From Salvia splendens (Eukaryota > Streptophyta > Magnoliopsida > Lamiales > Lamiaceae), in contig NC_056048.1 of assembly GCF_004379255.2 (NCBI RefSeq), positions 1,612,001 through 1,676,000 of the forward strand: 64,000 bases of DNA, in the 5' to 3' direction. How positions within the stretch are numbered: the stretch's first letter is position 1; each line of letters starts with the position of its first letter. Shown here piece after piece: positions 21,286 through 32,302 of this stretch. Position numbers and translations under genes: made by a program. The notes below the pieces were generated by a model. That model saw only the letters and a list, made by a program, of their open reading frames with translations, did not search any database and was not told where the DNA came from.

Positions 21286-22573
21286 TTATGCTTTTTTGCT
21301 AGTAATCGGTGGAATACTTTGCTCGTTTCTAAAGAAATCATATGCATATACCATCGTTTTCACACGAACAAGACTATCGAAATTATCCTTGAAATACTTC
21401 TTCCCCCAAACGCTTGCTTTCGCATAGCTCGTCTTTCCACCAACGTTGTTCACTCCGATATCAAGATCTCTGTAGTTGACATACGCCCCCTCGGATTCTT
21501 TGAGGCATAAGGAGTCATGTAGTCGAACAGACTCCGAATCCAACCGACATACCTTTCGGAATCTTTCTTTTCAAGCCACACCACTAAACTTCCAAATGTG
21601 TATAAATTCCCACCTCTATGGGGGTAAGGAATGGCGGAGTCTGGAATCTCCGCCATTCTCCCCCCATAAGGTGCCATCAACACGAAGGCCGAGGCCCCCT
21701 CGGCCTCGTAGAAATATTGCCAGATTCCTTCAAATTCCTTCTCGGAGATCGGATTCTCCACGTAATCCGGCTTTCCTTTGAAGTAAGCGATGTTGGTTGA
21801 GTTCTGTTTAGCAAAATTTGCGGCGGAGATTCAATTGGGAATCCGGCGGCGTAGAGAACGGATTGGATCCAGCTCAACTCTTTGCAGTCCTCTCTTTTAA
21901 GGCCTAACTCGGGGAAACGTTCTTGCATCAACGCCAGCAATCGGGCGGAGCCGCCGAGAAACTGCGAAAAGAAAGAAGCGTTTATCGTCACGTTCCTCCC
22001 GCCTCGGCCGGGGCGGTGGAGTTCACTCTGCTTATCGTGATTCCGAGGAACATGTCTTTGTGGATATTAGGAGCTATGTATTGCCAGCGGTGGATGAGTT
22101 GAGTTGCGTTCTGTTTCAGCGCTCTGTCCACTCTGAAGACAGTGATAGTTGTTGGAACATCCACCAATTGTACATTCCAAGCAGTTATTACGCCGAAGTT
22201 GGCGCCGCCGCCGCCCCTGATGACCCAGAACAGATCCTCGCCCATTGACTTTCTGTCGAGTATTCTGCCGCTGGCGTCGGCTATTCTCGCGTCGACGACG
22301 TTATCCGCGGCGAGGCCGTACTTTCTCATCATGAGGCCCCAGCCGCAGCCGCTGAAGTGGCCCCCCACCCCGACGGCCGGGCAGAAACCGGCGGGAAAAC
22401 CTAAAACCGGGCTTTTCTCCGCGATTCTGTAGTATAATGCGCCGATGGTCGCGCCGGCTCCTACCCACGCAGTTTTTTGCTTGACATCAACGGTTATTTC
22501 GCTGAGATTGATCAGATCAACGATCACGAACGAGAAGAAGGAAAGTAAGAGATGAAGTTGTAGTAGTGTTCAT
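21286..22573 (-). pseudogene. BBE-like pseudogene with large 5' deletion and frameshifts
   Basis: The start codon (22573) and hydrophobic signal peptide ([13 protein letters not shown]) join directly, out of frame, to the [11 protein letters not shown] segment. About 100 residues are lost, including the flavinylation His. The body keeps [17 protein letters not shown] (Cys and Val present; GCGWG replaces GGGYG). Further frame changes occur near 21990, near 21800 and near 21480, where [11 protein letters not shown] resumes in a third frame. The C-terminal FFRNEQSIPP is intact. Remaining sequence is nearest the 27690 gene and the intron pair. The number of independent lesions rules out a functional oxidase. 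Confidence 0.9.
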
Positions 22574-22618
22574 CGTTAACTTCTTGTAGGATAGAATAGG
22601 TCTTATCTTATAACAATA

Positions 22619-22823
22619 CTCCCTCCGTCCCTCTGCAGTAGAGACATTTCTTTTAGGCATGAGATTTATTTTAAATGAGTTAAGTAAAAGGGGAATAAAG
22701 TAAAAAGGAAAAATGTAGAGGGATGAATAGAGAGTAAAGTACTTTTAAAAAAAAAGAAATGACTTAACTATAGTGGGACAACTCAAAAAAGAATACGACT
22801 CAGCTACCGCGGGACAGATGGAG
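22619..22823. repeat. Stowaway-type MITE
   Basis: CTCCCTCCGTCCCTCTG...GGGACAGATGGAG with TA flanks, 45 bases upstream of the pseudogene start. Confidence 0.75.
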
Positions 22824-23218
22824 TATATAGTTTTTATATAGCGTTCACTATAGTGTCATAATTAGATAATACTATATCATATTTATGCGTATAGATATTT
22901 TGTAAATGGAGGAAGTTGAAATTGAAAAAGTTGCTTATGAAAGCACCATATATAGTGTATGCTTTTATAAGTACAAAATTTCCATAGAGAAATTCAAAAT
23001 GATAAGATTTGTTGTGTGAAAGTTTTCCTATTCAACATTAAACAAAAGTTATAATTCATCCATTTGCATACCAACTTTTGACCTACGTATACAACCACCG
23101 GCTCAAGTTGTATAATTCAATTTGATCATGTGGATTGTTGATTTAGATGTGTGATTAAATACTAACTAATTTATAGTAATAACTAATAACTAATATTAAT
23201 TTTGTATGTTAAAAAATT

Positions 23219-23276
23219 AACACAAAGACATAAATTTATCAATATTCTTGTATTGATAAATTTATATCTTTGTGTT
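23219..23276. repeat. Near-perfect palindrome, ~25-base arms
   Basis: AACACAAAGACATAAATTTA... pairs with ...TAAATTTATATCTTTGTGTT around an 8-base loop, with one mismatch. Probably the heart of a MITE. Confidence 0.75.
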
Positions 23277-23952
23277 GATATTTAAATTTACATGTTGCAT
23301 TGATATAATTATGTCTTTGTGTTGATAATTTTAATACACAAAGAATATTGAGGGTTAGTTAGCACACTAACGCAACCCCGTGGACATAGAATTTGTGATG
23401 TGATCTCATACTTAGACGAATTTCAGTTTAAAAATGAGATTTGTCACATAGTAACTATTTTCAAGTCTGAAATTTTGATAATACCCTTTTTCACTTGATT
23501 TGGTTTTGTAATGGAAGTTTACACACATCCCGGCCGTTCCTAGAAAATGCTGATAATTTTTAAATTTCCAATTCAAAAGGGACAAATTGCTAGAATAATC
23601 ATGAATTTTAATAGAATACTAGCTTTGCAATTTTAAAAATTTTCCATAAAACCTTGAATTTTAACATTTTTCTCAATTTTATATGAGATCTAGTTTCGAT
23701 GAAATTGTATGTCATCTGAAAAATTCTACGAGAATAAGATTTCCGAGTAATTTTTGTTATTATCTCAATTTTACTCTAACACAATTTTTAGCAAATAAAT
23801 CAACCCACCATCAATTCAAAATATAAAGGCACCAAAATATTTTATCAATTTAAATTAATGATTGGTAAAGCTAATTTTATAATTGCGAAATAGGCGGAAT
23901 TTAACCTTAATTCATTATTCTTCCGACAATTGCCCGACAACATAAAGGAGAC

Positions 23953-25437
23953 ATTTCAGAATAAGGGTTTAAATTCGCTGACCTTTCGTAACTAGGGATT
24001 TAATTCGCTGACCTTTCGTAAATTGGGATCGTTGCATGTGTATTCTTCGTAATAAGTGATTTATGATATTTTAGCTTATTTATGTGCTTTTTTAATATTA
24101 TTTCCCTATAACTATTTATCAATTGTCTAAATTATCCCTTCAAATTTGTAAGAATTGAATGATCCTTTCAGATGTAACGTCAAAGATCTATGTGATTTTC
24201 ACAACAAACGTGAGGGAAGTTTTGGCTACTTTAATCCTTTGTCATATTTCTTCACAATAAACTCGATTAAATCCTAAGCGAAAATAAACGAGCTCATTTC
24301 ATTTTCATTAAATAAAAATTTATTATTAGGTTTGATAAATTCAAACGTAGAGTTTATAATGTTTAAAGATCCAAGTTTTTTAAACTCAAATTTTAATAAA
24401 TAAATATTAAGTTGGTCCCCATTATTTTCTCATATCTGATCGGTGCAAGTCTTAAAAAATTATTTGACTTTGTAAAGGAAATTGAGTGGAAAAAATTAGT
24501 GGATTGTGAGATATACTTTCTCATATCTGATCCCTTCAGATGTAACGTCAAAGATCTATGTGATTTTCACAACAAACGTGAGGGAAGTTTTGGCTACTTT
24601 AATCCTTTGTCATATTTCTTCACAATAAACTCGATTAAATCCTAAGCGAAAATAAACGAGCTCATTTCATTTTCATTAAATAAAAATTTATTATTAGGTT
24701 TGATAAATTCAAACGTAGAGTTTATAATGTTTAAAGATCCAAGTTTTTTAAACTCAAATTTTAATAAATAAATATTAAGTTGGTCCCCATTATTTTCTCA
24801 TATCTGATCGGTGCAAGTCTTAAAAAATTATTTGACTTTGTAAAGGAAATTGAGTGGAAAAAATTAGTGGATTGTGAGATATACTTTCGTATACCAGTTT
24901 TATATTGAGTTAATAAAATATGAGATCCATTAAAACAAATAGTAAAGTGATATGTGACATTTGTTCAGGAATTAAAAATGAAATATGAGATATTTAATGG
25001 GACATAAATAATAATTTTATATGATGAGAAGCTAGAGATTAATTTGATCAATTAAAATACATGTGTTTGTTGTTGATAGTTTTATTTCAAAAATATTTTG
25101 ATTCACGACACAAAAGAGTTATGCGAATTTAACTAGAAATGAATTAATTGATGTGAAACGAGAAAAAGAAACAGCACAGTATAAAAACTGACACAAACTG
25201 ACACAGTAGTGGGAAGATGTTTAGATATCATTTTTAGGTAAAAATTTTAAGAGGGTAATTTAGACGATTGATAAATTATTAGGGGAAAATAATATTAAAA
25301 AAGCACATAAATAAGCTAAAATATCATAAATCCCTTGTTACGAAAAATACGCATGCCTCGATCCCAAATTACAAAAGGTCAGTCAATTGAATCCCTAATT
25401 ACGAAAGGTCAGCGAATTTAAACCCTTATTCCGAAAT
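23953..25437. mobile_element. TIR element (~1.5 kb) with internal tandem duplication
   Basis: The left arm ATTTCAGAATAAGGGTTTAA and the right arm TTAAACCCTTATTCCGAAAT are inverted. Pairing continues inward for roughly 190 bases through TTCGCTGACCTTTCG, AGCTTATTTATGTGC and CAATTGTCTAAATTA. No transposase. Inside is the direct duplication 24167-24902. Long arms suggest a Mutator-like or foldback origin; no clear target duplication was found. Confidence 0.7.
24167..24902. repeat. 368-bp tandem duplication
   Basis: Bases 24167-24520 recur at 24535-24888 (offset 368), beginning TTCAGATGTAACGTCAAAG and ending GTGAGATATACTTTC. I see no differences between copies. Confidence 0.85.
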
Positions 25438-27689
25438 TTCTCACAAAGAATCAGTCCAAAAGAAAGCATAATCGTTATTGTATATACAACCCATATTTGT
25501 TTTATACAATGAGTGTCATGATTTTTTTTTTTTGGAATTGAGTCATATTTAGACTAGAGAAAAAACCCACTTTTATTTCAATAATGAAAATAAACTCTTA
25601 TTTTAATATGAAAAACGCAATAATTGAGGTCGGTTTTAATGTTTTATGTGTATAAGAAATTGATTCGTCATTGGGTTGCTCGAAATTCGGACCAGAAACT
25701 ATTTGGAAAAAATAGATAATTTCTTTTTTTCCATTTTATCAAATAAAAAAAGCCAACCAAAAGTAGTGCTTATATTCTTCATTGCACACGACTTTCTCAA
25801 TATATACTCTATTAACAATTAGTCACTTACCTCCTTAAAAGAACTAATTAATGGAGAATTATTCACATTTATATAGATGAAACATTAATTATCAAGTCGA
25901 TTTAGGATAAAAATTTAAGAGATTGATCCCTCATCAACGTCGACCATTTTCCTTCAACAACTTGAGGATAAACAATAGAAATAATAATTTAGTGAGGGTA
26001 TTCTTAGAAATTTACATCATAAGATTGGATATTGACTAATTAGTTAACTCAACTTTGCAAAACAATAATCAACAATTTTTCCATTCAATTTTATTTTATT
26101 TTATTTTAATGACTTAATTGGTTGTCTCATCCACTACAATTTGGGTCTGTCAATTGAGGCAATGAATATATCTATTGCTAAATCTATCCATAAGCCCACC
26201 AATTTTTAGGACTATTATTAAAATGTCTTCATGCAAAAAAACCACCCACTTCTTTAAATTAAACAAATGTGGAATGAAGGATTTAGAAAATGAAATTTAT
26301 AAAGTTGGACTTAAGGCCCATGCCTAAGGAGTTGGGCTCAGGTCATGGTCATGGCATCGGTCGAGGCGTGCGCGTGTGGGCTTTACAGCTCATTGCTCAT
26401 CACTTTGGCACTCAATTATTACAAGTATTAATATACTATGATTATCATCTACTCGAAATATAACCCAAGTATATATTATTTAATTCTATTATGATTAGAT
26501 CTTTAGTCCCTCGTACAACTCGATTAAATTGTTGGGCATAGATAGTTAGATACCAACAATATATACGTAATTGTTACTTCATCTGATATAGTATTATTCT
26601 AAGAGTAATAGTATTAAACTATTTCTGTTAACATGCATGTATATACATGATTAATATTTAAAGATGACTGGAAATAAAACAAATGAGTTACTACTATTAA
26701 TGACTAGGATCATTCTATACAAAGTCAAAAGATTCGTCTCTTTGATCATAGAATTGTTTACAGTCATGATATGTGGTTTTATTTTATTTTTCAAAGTTGG
26801 CAACGGATATTATAGTATTATATCTCACAAATCCAGCTTTGATTTTTTATGAAATTAAATTTTCAATAATATTTTTTTATTGTGTTAGAAATAATCAAAA
26901 TATATAAATTAAAACAAACTATACTAAACCTGAGCCAAACAACAGCGGTAATCACATAAGATATAAATGTATTTTATTTAGCAAATATCTTTCCTAATGC
27001 ATTGTGTCTATTGTGTATACATCGGTATGGAATATTTTATGTGGGATATTTATCAATTTATTGCTTCGGTTAATATCTATGTAAATTGCGTAATTTTATG
27101 TTAATGCGAAACGTATAATAGTACTAACAGAAAAATTGACTAGTATTATTGCTGCTAAATCTATACTGTCATTATAAAAATATGCATTTTGGTAAAATTT
27201 GGTATTATCATAAACTATAAAATTAATTCACTACACAACAAATTAACATTAATAGGAGTATTTAATAAAGCTACTTCGTTTGACTGTTTGACCTTAAAAT
27301 TTATGCTCTTTTCAACATAACTACCAACACAACACAAGTAGGCAAACATTCATTAAAAGTAAACATTAATTTAAAGAATGTTGCATGCATTGTACATATA
27401 AAAAAATCACATTTTGCACCTTAAAATATATATTAGCTTAAAAATTAATAAAAAAGTTTTATCATAAATATATACTATACTATTATGTTCGTTCGCTTAT
27501 AAAAGAGAAAAACACATGCAAAATTTGTTTTCCATCATAAAATTTGTTCATAAATTCCAAAGATATCTTGCATTCATTACATCCACTCCAAAACTAAAAC
27601 AACTTTCAATTAGTACAAAAAGGAGAGTAAACCATAAATCATTATTACCAGAAAAATAAAATTTCAAATGTAACAAATCATCTCAATTC

Positions 27690-29318
27690 TCAATCTTCTT
27701 TCTTACTGCAAGGCGGAATGCTCTGTTCATTCTTAAAGAAATTGTGTGGATCCACCACGCTCTTCACCCGAACAAGACGATCGAAATTATCCCCGAAATA
27801 CTTAACTCCCCAAGCACTAGCCTGCGTGTAGCTCGTGTTCCCATCAACGTTGTTCACTCCAATATCGAGATCTCTGTTATTATAGTACGTCGCCCTCGGA
27901 TTCTTCGAAACGTACGGCGTCATGTAACTGTGGTACCTCCTGCTCCAGCTGATGTACTTTTCAGAATCATGAGCCAAACTTTCCTTCCATGCCACTGTTA
28001 AAGCAACTTTGAAGATGTAAGCGCTCCTATGGGGGAAAGGGATGGCGGATTCCGAGATCTCCGTCATCCTTCCGCCGTATGGGAGCATGAGCTCGAAGGA
28101 CTCGGCCGCCTCATGCTCGTAGAATTGAGTGTAGAGGCCTTCTAGGGCCTCTGCAGAGATTGGCTTCACCGCGTAGTCGGATTTCATTTTTAGGAGTCTC
28201 AGGCCGGGTTGGGTCCGGTTTAAAAGAAACTCGAGCGGAAGTGGCGCGGGTGGCGGGATGATGGGGGCCGTGGCGAAGTATACGGTCGATTCGATCCAGC
28301 TCATTTCTAAACAGTCTTCTTTTCTGACGCCCAGCTCAGGGAATCTCTCTTCCAGTATGGGGAGGAGTCTGTCGACCTCCCCGAGGAAGAGAGAGAAGAA
28401 AGAGGCAAGAATTGTCGGGTTTGCCCCGGTTTGGGCAGCGGTCAGCCCGAAAAAGAATATTCCAATGAATAAATCCCTGTCTAGCTTTGGCGCCACTTCC
28501 TGCCAGCGTTGTATCAACTGAGTTGCGTTCTGTTCCAGTGCCCTGTTCACCGTGAACACAGTGACTTTTTCTGGAACGTCCACTAGCTGGACTTTCCAGG
28601 CAACGATCACGCCGAAACTGGCGCCTCCGCCGCCTCTGATCGCCCAGAACAGATCCTCGCCCATTGATTTCCTGTCCATGATTTTGCCGTTGACGTCGAT
28701 TATTCGCGCGTCGATGACATTATCGGCGGCGAGGCCGTATTTGCGCAGCAATGTGCCTTCGCCGCCTCCGCTGAACTGCCCGCCTACGCCCACGGTGGGG
28801 CAGAGGCCGGCAGGGTACGCCAGGGTGGAGCTCTTTTCCGCGATCCTGTAGTATAGAGTGCCGAGCGTCGCGCCGGATTGGACCCACGCGGTTTTCTCCT
28901 CAACGTCGATGTTGATTTCACTCATGTTGATCAAATCTATGATCACAAATTGATTCTGTGAAACATAAGATAGTCCCTCCAGGTCATGGCCACCGCTTCG
29001 GACTCTGATCTCGACACCATACTGCTTGGCGCAGTATATGACAGGCGGGATCTGGGATTCGTGCTCTGGGGTTATGATCACCTGCGGCTTGGGAGTGGAT
29101 TCCGATGCAAACCTCAGGTTTCGGATGGAAAACTGGAGGACGGAATCGAAGGATGAGCTAGCGGTGGAATGGACGTCGTTGGCGAAGTAGGTGTTGTTCA
29201 TGGACTCGTGAGAGAGGCACGTCAGGAAATCCTCGTGCGCATCGGCAGAAGCTGCCGAGGCGCACGAGAAGATGAGGAGGAGAGTGAGTGAGAGGGTTGG
29301 GATGGAAGGAATTTTCAT
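27690..29318 (-). CDS. BBE-like oxidase with altered flavin-pocket residues
   Basis: Intronless, 542 residues, complete. Signal peptide ~1-26 (LSLTLLLIFSCASAASA). RVRSGGHDLEG (His111) and AGLCPTVGVGG (Cys173) predict bicovalent FAD; gatekeeper Val176. The usual [10 protein letters not shown] is GGQFSGGGEG, so a conserved His becomes Gln181 and the pocket Tyr becomes Glu. The insert IIPPPAPLPLEF in the substrate domain is longer than in relatives. The Lys-x-Gln site is Lys-Val-Ala (IFKVALTVAW). [11 protein letters not shown] replaces NYRDLD, so the conserved C-terminal Tyr is Asn. Frame and promoter (TATAAATAG 29372-29380) look healthy, so these changes may reflect a new substrate. Confidence 0.9.
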   Translation of the reverse strand: MKIPSIPTLSLTLLLIFSCASAASADAHEDFLTCLSHESMNNTYFANDVHSTASSSFDSVLQFSIRNLRFASESTPKPQVIITPEHESQIPPVIYCAKQYGVEIRVRSGGHDLEGLSYVSQNQFVIIDLINMSEINIDVEEKTAWVQSGATLGTLYYRIAEKSSTLAYPAGLCPTVGVGGQFSGGGEGTLLRKYGLAADNVIDARIIDVNGKIMDRKSMGEDLFWAIRGGGGASFGVIVAWKVQLVDVPEKVTVFTVNRALEQNATQLIQRWQEVAPKLDRDLFIGIFFFGLTAAQTGANPTILASFFSLFLGEVDRLLPILEERFPELGVRKEDCLEMSWIESTVYFATAPIIPPPAPLPLEFLLNRTQPGLRLLKMKSDYAVKPISAEALEGLYTQFYEHEAAESFELMLPYGGRMTEISESAIPFPHRSAYIFKVALTVAWKESLAHDSEKYISWSRRYHSYMTPYVSKNPRATYYNNRDLDIGVNNVDGNTSYTQASAWGVKYFGDNFDRLVRVKSVVDPHNFFKNEQSIPPCSKKED

Positions 29319-29371
29319 GTTTAGTGATTGTGTTAGTAGGTGATGGTTTGTATGAGTGAAGATGGAAGTTT

Positions 29372-29380
29372 CTATTTATA
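29372..29380 (-). promoter_or_regulatory. TATA box of the 27690 gene
   Basis: TATAAATAG on the minus strand, 54 bases before ATG 29318. Confidence 0.65.
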
Positions 29381-29547
29381 AGAATTTGAGGCTTGGAAGT
29401 TAGTGTTGGTTTTGTTTATTTAATTGCCTTATGTTTGTATTGAAGTACTAATAGTTACTCATTATTCAAACATGTAGTGCAGTCTTATTTGATTTTCATT
29501 TTTCGAGACAAGGAATAAGAGAAGTAGGGAGTAATTTTTATTTATTA

Positions 29548-29782
29548 CTCCCTCCGTCCCGTGCTACTCGCACGTTTGCTTTTCGGCTCGTCACAAAGTC
29601 CTTACACTATTTATAATTTAAGTTAGAATTAATGCATTTAATTAATATGTTAGTTTAAGTTAAGAGCTCTTTTATTAAGTGATGTCTCATTACACCTAAA
29701 ATTCTTTTTTAATTACACAAAAAAATCAATCCCAAATTTACGGCCTAAAATGAAAAGTGCGAGTAGCATGGGACGGAGGGAG
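29548..29782. repeat. Stowaway-type MITE
   Basis: CTCCCTCCGTCCCGTGCTAC...GTAGCATGGGACGGAGGGAG, TA flanks. Confidence 0.85.
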
Positions 29783-30011
29783 TATAATTATTTATTATAT
29801 TGAGTATATATTTGGCGGCTCACACCAGCAGTCTACTTGGAATGTTATTTCAAGTGTGTAGGTTTCTTGGTCATTTCTTAGTCACTTAAATGGACCATTT
29901 GCTTTATTAGGATAAAAAAGTATCACTTGCAACCTATCGTTGTCTATGTAGTAGCTGTCACAAGATGAATTTTGTGTGTGACATATGGAAATAGCATGAT
30001 ACTAGCGTATA

Positions 30012-30248
30012 CTCCCTCCGTCCCAAGTTACTTGAGTCGTATTCCATTTTGGGTTATCCCAAGCTACTTGATTCATTTATCTTTTTGGCTAAAAACAAAT
30101 CATCTAATCTTACCTACTTTATTCTTTCTTTTACTCACTCTCTCTTCTTTCTCTTACTTTATTCTCTCATCTACTTTATTCAATAAACACAACTTTCTTA
30201 AATCCCGTGTCGAAAAGAAACGCCTCAAGTAACGTGGGACGGAGGGAG
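30012..30248. repeat. Stowaway-type MITE
   Basis: CTCCCTCCGTCCCAAGTTAC...GTAACGTGGGACGGAGGGAG, TA flanks. A chance 86-codon frame inside is not a gene. Confidence 0.85.
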
Positions 30249-30701
30249 TACTAGATATTAATTATGTTGTGTGTGCACGGTGTTTGCATTAAACTCACTC
30301 ATTTTCTCGTATGATAAATTATGCATTAGTTATATCACCATAAACAAATTGATGAATCAAAATAAAATATAGACACGAGTGTTCTTCTAATGGTACAGTG
30401 ATTAATGTCTAAGTTTTGAGTTCTTCTAATGATACACTGATTAATGTCTAAGGTTAAAGTTTTGAGTTCGTGTCCACTCTGACACAATCTTTAAAATTTT
30501 AGATATGCCACAAGTACAAAGAAAAAAAATCATATTCATCGTCAAATGATGCAAAAGAGTGTATAGATACTTTTTAAGTCGCTTAAATAAAACAAAATTA
30601 CTTTGGTCAAAATACTTTTCAAACTAGCTACAAAGTACATCAAATTCAACCGAAGTTTTGATCAATGAATATTGGGATAGATAGACTATTACTCCCTCCC
30701 T

Positions 30702-30941
30702 CCGTCCCTAATAATTTATCACTATTTAACCCGGCAATGATTTTAAGATATAATAGAAAGTGGGTTCAAAATTTAGTGGAATAAGAGTTATTCATTTATA
30801 TATTAGTTTTATAATAAAAGGTGGGTGAAAATGAGTTAATGGAATGTGGGGTCTATACCAAAAATGGTAAAAATGAAATGTGACACATGTTTGGAGACGG
30901 ACAAAAATGGAAATAAGTGACAAATTTTCAAGGACAGAGAG
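30702..30941. repeat. Stowaway-type MITE
   Basis: CTCCCTCCCTCCGTCCCTAA...AGGACAGAGAG, TA flanks; somewhat diverged ends. Same subfamily as 623-873 (TTATCACT / AGTGACAA). Confidence 0.7.
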
Positions 30942-31392
30942 TATGATTTTCTCTTTATGGGCCTAAAACACATGTTTTATTTTGGACCCAAGGTAGCCCA
31001 AGAAGCCATCAATATTTTAAGCCTAATAAAGTATATATGTGTGGGCTGATGATGGAAAATAGTTCTTAGGATTAAAAAGGATAAAATAAAGCCTGGGCCC
31101 AATTGTTGAATTGGTTGGTCTACATATTACAGTTGGTTACGAATTTATGATTAGGTTAAGGATTTAATTTGAGCCCACTCTCACCAATAGCCTAACTTAA
31201 CTTTTTTCTTTTTTTTTTCCTTTTGAATCAAGACTAAGACATTCACGGCTGTCTCATGAGTGGCTCCTTATGTTTGATTTTTAAACCCATCAGAGACAAT
31301 TAGTCTAAGAATTGAAAAATCTATCATTTATTTTGAAAATTAATCAGTTTGTAAGTACAATACTTATAACAAGTTGCCTATTCGTGCTTCTA

Positions 31393-32261
<869 letters not shown>

Positions 32262-32263
32262 AG

Positions 32264-32280
32264 TGGCGCCGTCTGTGGGA
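32264..32280 (+). promoter_or_regulatory. Primer-binding site of the Copia element
   Basis: TGGCGCCGTCTGTGGGA, two bases after the LTR. Identical to the Tat element site at 6584, although most Copia elements use the initiator-Met site TGGTATCAGAGC. Confidence 0.75.
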
Positions 32281-32302
32281 AACGCAATCGGAGTTGATAT
32301 CG

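Larger units (their letters stand above)
22824..27689. other. Long AT-rich intergenic spacer
   Basis: No gene supported. It contains a palindrome (23219-23276), a TIR element (23953-25437) and low-complexity AT DNA. GC is locally higher around 26290-26400 ('gggctttacagctc', 'aaggcccatgcc'), possibly an old retroelement scrap. Confidence 0.6.
29381..31389. other. Intergenic spacer rich in Stowaway MITEs
   Basis: Three Stowaway copies are listed separately. The stretch ~30955-31060 (CCTAAAACACATGT...GCCCAAGAAGCC) resembles 39507-39590, i.e. the shared 3' flank of the two BBE pseudogenes at 31390 and 40078. Confidence 0.6.

Noticed and set aside
24412..24645. 77-codon frame across the 24 kb duplication
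   Set aside because: Arises from the junction of the two repeat units; not found in the second unit, no domain.
29972..30232. 86-codon frame
   Set aside because: Lies almost wholly in a Stowaway MITE.
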